Assembly (NCBI GenBank): GCA_022495005.1 | Contig: JAGYXB010001022.1 | Location: 620,001 to 684,000, forward strand | Length of the DNA: 64,000 bases | Origin: Rhyacophila brunnea | Taxonomy: Eukaryota; Arthropoda; Insecta; Trichoptera; Rhyacophilidae | Direction of reading: 5' to 3' | In this document: positions 61,501 to 64,000 of the stretch, one piece after another | Layout of the letters: each line of letters starts with the position of its first letter | Position numbering within the stretch: position 1 is the stretch's first letter | Notes under the pieces: model-generated | Databases searched by the model: none | The model's input: only the letters and a program-made list of their open reading frames with translations | What the model was told of the DNA's origin: nothing | Position numbers and translations under genes: made by a program

Positions 61501-64000
61501 TTATAATTATGATTTTTTATCAGATTTTTCAAAATATATATTACAAAATATTAATCAATAAAAAAATATTTTAACATCTACACATTCCACACTAAGTATT
61601 GACTAATAAATGTTATGATAATAAAAACAGAGATTCAGACTTGAATACAGAATACAACGCCATGATGATCACTAGCTATTTTTAAATATTCTAAACATTA
61701 ATAATAATGACACATCTTGTTGTAAAATTTGCAAAGAAAACATAAAATGACATTTGTAAGAAATTAGCATTGTCACAATATTATAACCGCATTAGCATAT
61801 TAAAGATTATCAAATAATCCCATTAGAGGATTCCAAAACATCAAATTAAAAACGCATTAGCATATTAAAGATTATCAAATAATCCCATTAGAGGATTCCA
61901 AAACATCAAATTAAAAACGCATTAGCATATTAAAGATTATCAAATAATCCCATTAGAGGATTCCAAAACATCAAATTAAAAACTCTGCGTGTAATGTAGG
62001 TACTCATAATAAAATAAGAATTCATTTCATTGTTAAAATATCCCAATCAAGTTTATCTACTTACTTACTTCAAAGTTTTCTACCATAGATACGGGCGTCA
62101 AGTATTGATAATTTCATTAGATACAATTATACAGATACCAAGAATCAACACTTTTTCTTTCGATATGATAATGTTACGCAAATCGCATTCACAGTATGTG
62201 AAGGCCTTAGGAGCATTTTTTGGTTATTTAGCTGTAAACCGTTAGTTGAACTATTGTTCTCGATTGTAGATGTAAACTTCTGGGATACTTTTGCCAAATA
62301 TAGAAATATAGAAACAAATAAAGTATGTGAGGTTTCCTCAGTCGGCGAAGTGGAGAATACCTTCATGAAGTATGCATAAGTGATTTTTTCTTGCCTGCAG
62401 AGAGTGTCAGTGAGTCAGTCGCTGGTAGTCAGCCAATGAATGAGGAAGTATACCCATTGACTGTCGAAATGACAGAACGATTTGAGCAGCGGTATTAAAT
62501 CAAGCTTTCAGCGATAACACCATGTGTATAACTTAATATTAGGAGTGATAAACACAGTCCAAATATGGCCGCACATCAGTGGAGAGCGACACATTCCGGT
62601 ATGCTCTCAACAAACTGTAATGACAAGGTTTGATTATGCAGAACCATCGTGTCACCCTCTAGAAACTTATCGATGAGGTGAAGAGAAGTGGTCTGGTACG
62701 TTCCATTTTGACGATTTGGACCTGTGGAGGGTGTAAGCGAAAATAATGCCGAAGCTGCTAACGATGGAATAGAAGTAACTCAGTCACTCCTATGGTTCGT
62801 CAAACTTCTTACTCTCCTGACACTATTCCTTGTGATATTTGGCTTTCGAAAGTCACTAGAAGACATTATGTGGAATGCAACTGTCTGTTTGCAAAGCTTG
62901 GTTCAACTACTTATCTTTAAAAAAAATGTCACATCGATTCATCTTTCCCGAACTGTACGAGTATAACTCTTGACCTTAGAGAAACTACTCAAACAAAGTA
63001 AATAGTAATAACAATTGGCTGCATGCTTCAGAAAATAAATGTTACCTTGCCCTTTGAAGATATAAGTACGGTTGCCCCTCTGCCAGTTGCCGTTTTCGAA
63101 ACCCAGAAGAGTGGTGTCGATCCGAACGCTCGCCCCTCTTTTGTACACTCTGTACGTGTCTGACGGGCACATACGGGACACTAATGGCACTGGAAGAAAG
63201 AGACAAATATTTTCAATAACCATAATTAATTTATTAATTATTATACATTGTTTTCCAAAAAGTTTCAACATGACTTTTGGTGTGATTAAATTGGTAGCCA
63301 TTTATTCAAAAAGGCCACTACAGCCCGATGAGTCTTGGCCACTTCAGGAATGCCTCTACCATATATATCTGCCGCTACACAGTCGAACCACTGCTGTCTA
63401 AATATTCCGACTCTCCTTTTCTCTTTTGATCTATTGAAGCGGAGTGTCTTTAGTGGTTGGGGTCTCCCGTACTTGAGACATAGTTCCTCATCAAATTAGT
63501 CCAACAGAGTTCCCACACCTTTGCTTAAATGATTACTACTATAATATAATATTGAGTTCACATATAAATAGACCATTCTTGTTACACAAATATCACCCAG
63601 TAGTATTTTTAATTACATTACACATATACATATTTATTGTTTTAATCAAAAACATAACTTACCTGCTTATCTTATAAAATTAAATTGCTATTCTTATTTT
63701 TGCTATTAATACAAGAATAATTTTGAATGAATAAAATAAACTCTACTTTGGAGTAATGAACAGGGAGCCCATTAAATTCTTTGTATTATATATTTATTTT
63801 AGAACCGTCACTCGTTACGTGTTATGCGCCCGAAAATCGGAAGTATAACGTATCATAAATCTGACTAAGCATATGGCCATATCAAAAACATTCAATTATA
63901 ACAATCCATAGAAAAAGTTTTCCTTCAACATATTTGTTTAGCCCTCTACTGAAACAATATGAAAATAGGTAACTCACTCCAACTGGTGAACTCCCACTTC
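43317..64000 (-). CDS. ANKRD13: ANKRD13-family ubiquitin-binding protein (3' part of gene, 10 exons)
   Basis: Minus-strand gene, 5' part beyond the right edge. Exons in coding order: 63978-64000 (partial), 63046-63189, 60722-60896, 59661-59892, 53755-53916, 52260-52377, 51499-51660, 48684-48784, 47467-47555, 43317-43533. All introns are GT-AG and every phase matches, giving one reading frame of about 473 residues. Family hallmarks in order: [69 protein letters not shown], then UIM-like helices [33 protein letters not shown] and [10 protein letters not shown]. In vertebrates, ANKRD13A/B/D bind K63-linked ubiquitin on internalised receptors such as EGFR and act at plasma membrane and endosomes, whereas ANKRD13C lacks UIMs and chaperones GPCRs in the ER. 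The UIMs place this gene with A/B/D; the role in this species is inferred. The N-terminal ankyrin repeats are outside the window. Introns are loaded with transposons. Confidence 0.95.
45798..46832 (+). mobile_element. hAT-type element, internally deleted
   Basis: 1035 bp. Ends are cagggatggcgaacc and aggttcgccatccctg; the 8-bp duplication acctagtg is at 45790-45797 and 46833-46840. A remnant from 46317 reads [16 protein letters not shown], a stop and a frame change follow, then [10 protein letters not shown], resembling the BED-type zinc-finger start of a hAT transposase. Inserted in the last ANKRD13 intron. Confidence 0.95.
46972..47173 (-). CDS. Possible alternative ANKRD13 exon, Pro/Ser-rich
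   Basis: An open segment inside the last intron. A tttcag acceptor lies just upstream, and one leading A completes the phase-2 codon of the preceding exon as Arg. It encodes [20 protein letters not shown], then a TPTPYEQ-like Pro-rich stretch, and reaches a stop at 46972-46974. Read through, it would be an alternative terminal exon that removes UIM 2-4. A weak donor gtagta just before the stop would instead give an in-phase cassette. The part from 47040 to 47170 is GC-rich and coding-like. No family conservation was recognised, so it could also be fortuitous. Confidence 0.4.
47467..47555 (-). CDS. ANKRD13: ANKRD13 exon, conserved linker and first half of UIM 2
   Basis: 89-bp exon with acceptor tctag and donor gtaatg. 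Encodes [18 protein letters not shown], then SEEERQLQ. It ends in phase 2 (AG), so UIM 2 is completed only by the next exon, about 4 kb downstream. Confidence 0.93.
47690..48015. mobile_element. TTAA foldback element, copy 4 (diverged partial arm)
   Basis: Matches the distal half of the foldback arm (attttactaatggttttgt, atcgagaggtttaaaagaat, ctacaacgtttaaggaatgt). Intron of ANKRD13. Confidence 0.8.
48090..48275 (+). repeat. Dispersed repeat J, copy 2
   Basis: Matches 32903-33105 (see there). Intron of ANKRD13. Confidence 0.6.
48684..48784 (-). CDS. ANKRD13: ANKRD13 exon carrying UIM 1
   Basis: 101-bp exon with acceptor tttag and donor gtatat, ending in phase 0. Encodes an acidic run followed by [16 protein letters not shown], a good ubiquitin-interacting motif (acidic patch, hydrophobic, central Ala, then Ser). 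Confidence 0.93.
49262..49560. mobile_element. gagaaaatata-family MITE, copy 2, with tRNA-like insert
   Basis: Outer arms gaaaacacttctgagaaaat and attttctcagaagtgttttc are inverted. The middle has cccgagagatgcaggttcga followed by ttcttg, a B-box-like tRNA relic, so a SINE fragment probably sits inside. Confidence 0.75.
49795..50956. mobile_element. Iterated-motif element C, copy 2 (long)
   Basis: 1162 bp. Ends are tcgactgtggaaaggcaaaa and ttttgcctttccacagtcga. The motif gg-aaaagg-nttaacc recurs at about 49980, 50040 and 50727. The middle (50243-50326) has an ATG frame of 27 codons ([20 protein letters not shown], then 7 residues and a stop) preceded by a promoter-like region, perhaps a truncated transposase start. 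Intron of ANKRD13. Confidence 0.8.
51050..51420. repeat. Dispersed repeat L, copy 2
   Basis: Inverted relative to 4130-4520 (see there). Intron of ANKRD13. Confidence 0.6.
51499..51660 (-). CDS. ANKRD13: ANKRD13 exon
   Basis: 162-bp exon with acceptor attgcag and donor gtatct. Encodes [15 protein letters not shown], then an acidic linker ending [11 protein letters not shown]. This is the end of the conserved globular region; UIMs follow. One base (G) is left to form Gly with the next exon. Confidence 0.95.
52260..52377 (-). CDS. ANKRD13: ANKRD13 exon
   Basis: 118-bp exon with acceptor ttttcag and donor gtaaac, ending in phase 1. Encodes [10 protein letters not shown] and [19 protein letters not shown], the conserved helix and LP-GFPVKIEIPLFH core of the family. 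The split codon G|AG supplies the Glu. Confidence 0.95.
52783..53205 (-). mobile_element. SINE (copy 6), split by a MITE
   Basis: Minus-strand SINE: ccatgtccgatcctaa, acagagtggaggtttgta, then the MITE 52853-53028, then gagaaatgg, gtccatactctgac, ccaggattcaaacctggg and gcattagccgctcgg. Intron of ANKRD13. Confidence 0.88.
52853..53028. mobile_element. TA-inserting hairpin MITE with TTAGG loop
   Basis: 176 bp. Long inverted arms (ctgttcggttatacagaata ... tattccgtataaccgaacag) with a TA duplication at 52851-52852 and 53029-53030. The loop end (52934-52953) is four head-to-tail TTAGG units. TA use suggests a Tc1/mariner-type mover. Confidence 0.92.
53755..53916 (-). CDS. ANKRD13: ANKRD13 exon
   Basis: 162-bp phase-0 exon with acceptor ttttcag and donor gtaaat. 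Encodes [29 protein letters not shown] and [11 protein letters not shown], matching the NP-ITPEEYF and GRDIGRP signature of the family. It follows a 5.7-kb intron that carries the large foldback element. Confidence 0.96.
55612..55981. mobile_element. DNA element with reiterated tatctatctgc motif
   Basis: 370 bp. Inverted ends gatctgacaatagtatctat and atagatactattgtcagatc. The motif tatctatctgc recurs at about 55626, 55755 (variant) and 55796, and inverted at the right end. Intron of ANKRD13. Confidence 0.85.
56209..57600. mobile_element. TTAA foldback element, full copy
   Basis: 1392 bp made almost entirely of two inverted arms of about 680 bp around an AT-rich loop near 56905. Ends are ggggggacatgctcgtcgaa and ttcgacgagcatgtcccccc; TTAA is at 56205-56208 and 57601-57604. 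In the outer 108 bp I count one mismatch between arms. No reading frame. Intron of ANKRD13. Confidence 0.96.
58081..58450. repeat. cagtggcg-headed repeat family, copy 4
   Basis: cagtggcgatgggtggaggt, gttatacgtatttatttaca and ttgaactaagactacaattt match 3026-3180. Intron of ANKRD13. Confidence 0.65.
59661..59892 (-). CDS. ANKRD13: ANKRD13 exon, GPCR-chaperone-like region
   Basis: 232-bp exon with acceptor attccag and donor gtaagg, ending in phase 0. Encodes [38 protein letters not shown] and [14 protein letters not shown]. It is noticeably more GC-rich than the surrounding introns. The Arg/Gly/Pro-rich insert between the TEHL and TPLHSF blocks is the least conserved part. Confidence 0.96.
60722..60896 (-). 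CDS. ANKRD13: ANKRD13 exon, GPCR-chaperone-like region
   Basis: 175-bp exon with acceptor tttcag and donor gtatat, ending in phase 2. Encodes [18 protein letters not shown], a Gly/Ser/Pro-containing linker, then the invariant [10 protein letters not shown]. The codon split AG|A gives the Arg of the conserved [11 protein letters not shown] motif. Confidence 0.95.
61046..61490. repeat. Cluster of four aaagggagataag motifs
   Basis: Motif copies at 61046-61063 (+), 61254-61274 (-), 61289-61306 (+) and 61471-61490 (-, diverged): two head-to-head pairs about 200 bp apart, like the ends of two small elements. More copies are at 23015 (+), 42049 (+), 45545 (+), 46882 (-) and 59597 (-). Confidence 0.6.
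61788..61982 (+). repeat. 65-bp tandem repeat, three identical units
   Basis: Units start at 61788, 61853 and 61918 (cgcattagcatattaaag...). I see no difference between them, which points to recent duplication or slippage. In an ANKRD13 intron. Not CRISPR: there are no spacers. Confidence 0.95.
62370..62970 (+). pseudogene. Heavily decayed DDE transposase fragment
   Basis: Around 62795-62850 the plus strand reads [18 protein letters not shown], similar to the YSPDLAPCDFFLFPK block of mariner-like transposases. The surrounding frames are broken and no ends were found. In an ANKRD13 intron. Confidence 0.4.
63046..63189 (-). CDS. ANKRD13: ANKRD13 exon, GPCR-chaperone-like region
   Basis: 144-bp exon with acceptor cttccag and donor gtaaca, phase 1 in and out. 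Encodes [34 protein letters not shown] and the TYIFKGQG block, all strongly conserved in ANKRD13 proteins. It joins the next exon through a split Gly codon. Confidence 0.95.
63978..64000 (-). CDS. ANKRD13: ANKRD13 exon (partial, runs off the right edge)
   Basis: Encodes KWEFTSW, a conserved stretch just before the PLVSR block in ANKRD13 proteins. The donor gtgagt lies at 63972-63977 and leaves one base of a codon, which joins TG of the next exon to give Met. The rest of the gene, including the ankyrin repeats and the start codon, lies beyond 64000. Confidence 0.85.

Noticed and set aside
61788..61982. CRISPR-like array
   Set aside because: Units abut without spacers and the DNA is an insect intron; it is a simple tandem repeat.
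62724..62966. 80-residue open frame with a hydrophobic segment as a real gene
   Set aside because: Another frame of the same stretch resembles a decayed transposase; the open frame is incidental and lies in an intron.
62939..63301. 120-residue continuous frame as a single coding block
   Set aside because: Only 63046-63189 is exonic; the ends are intron read-through, as shown by the splice sites and the family alignment.

Overview
The window looks like a piece of nuclear DNA from an insect. It is AT-rich and dense with transposons. It holds one long-intron gene whose exons join by canonical GT/AG introns. Short tracts built on taggtacctac and one TTAGG tract fit Lepidoptera best, although other insects, aphids included, carry similar tracts. 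I am confident of insect and only moderately confident of the order. No bacterial genes, operons, CRISPR arrays or rRNA genes are present.

The only cellular gene I can support is an ANKRD13-family gene on the minus strand, from the right edge (its 5' part lies beyond 64000) down to a stop codon at 43317-43319. Ten exons or part-exons were traced by protein match and by agreement of splice phase at every junction. They encode about 473 C-terminal residues: the end of the ankyrin/GPCR-chaperone-like region, then a UIM-type ubiquitin-binding tail. The second UIM is split across the last intron (about 4 kb). An extra Pro/Ser-rich open segment at 46972-47173 has a usable acceptor in the right phase and may be an alternative terminal or cassette exon.

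The left two thirds (1-43300) and most of the introns are mobile elements. Class II elements: a full-length mariner with four frameshifts (5528-6826); hAT-type elements with 8-bp target duplications (21526, 24742, 34631, 45798); a GGCCCC-rich family with CATGGCC ends (five copies, three with clear 8-bp duplications); an internally deleted pogo/Tigger element (42624-43101); TTAA-inserting elements, including a 1.39-kb near-perfect foldback (56209-57600); several hairpin MITEs; and two relics carrying the start of a THAP-type reading frame. Class I elements: RTE-like and R1-like non-LTR fragments and tRNA-derived SINEs.

Two layouts stand out. First, insertions are nested up to four deep (29263-32902). 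Second, about nine unrelated short motifs are each repeated 3 to 9 times, in both orientations, inside or at the ends of individual elements (for example GTGACTTTTGC, GTAGAACTG, GGATGCAAATCC, TATCTATCTGC, AAAGGGAGATAAG). They resemble arrays of transposase-binding sites and are the best candidates here for something not yet described.

Positions for repeat ends are exact where a target duplication is quoted and otherwise approximate to about 10-20 bases. All identities rest on reading the sequence; no database search was possible.
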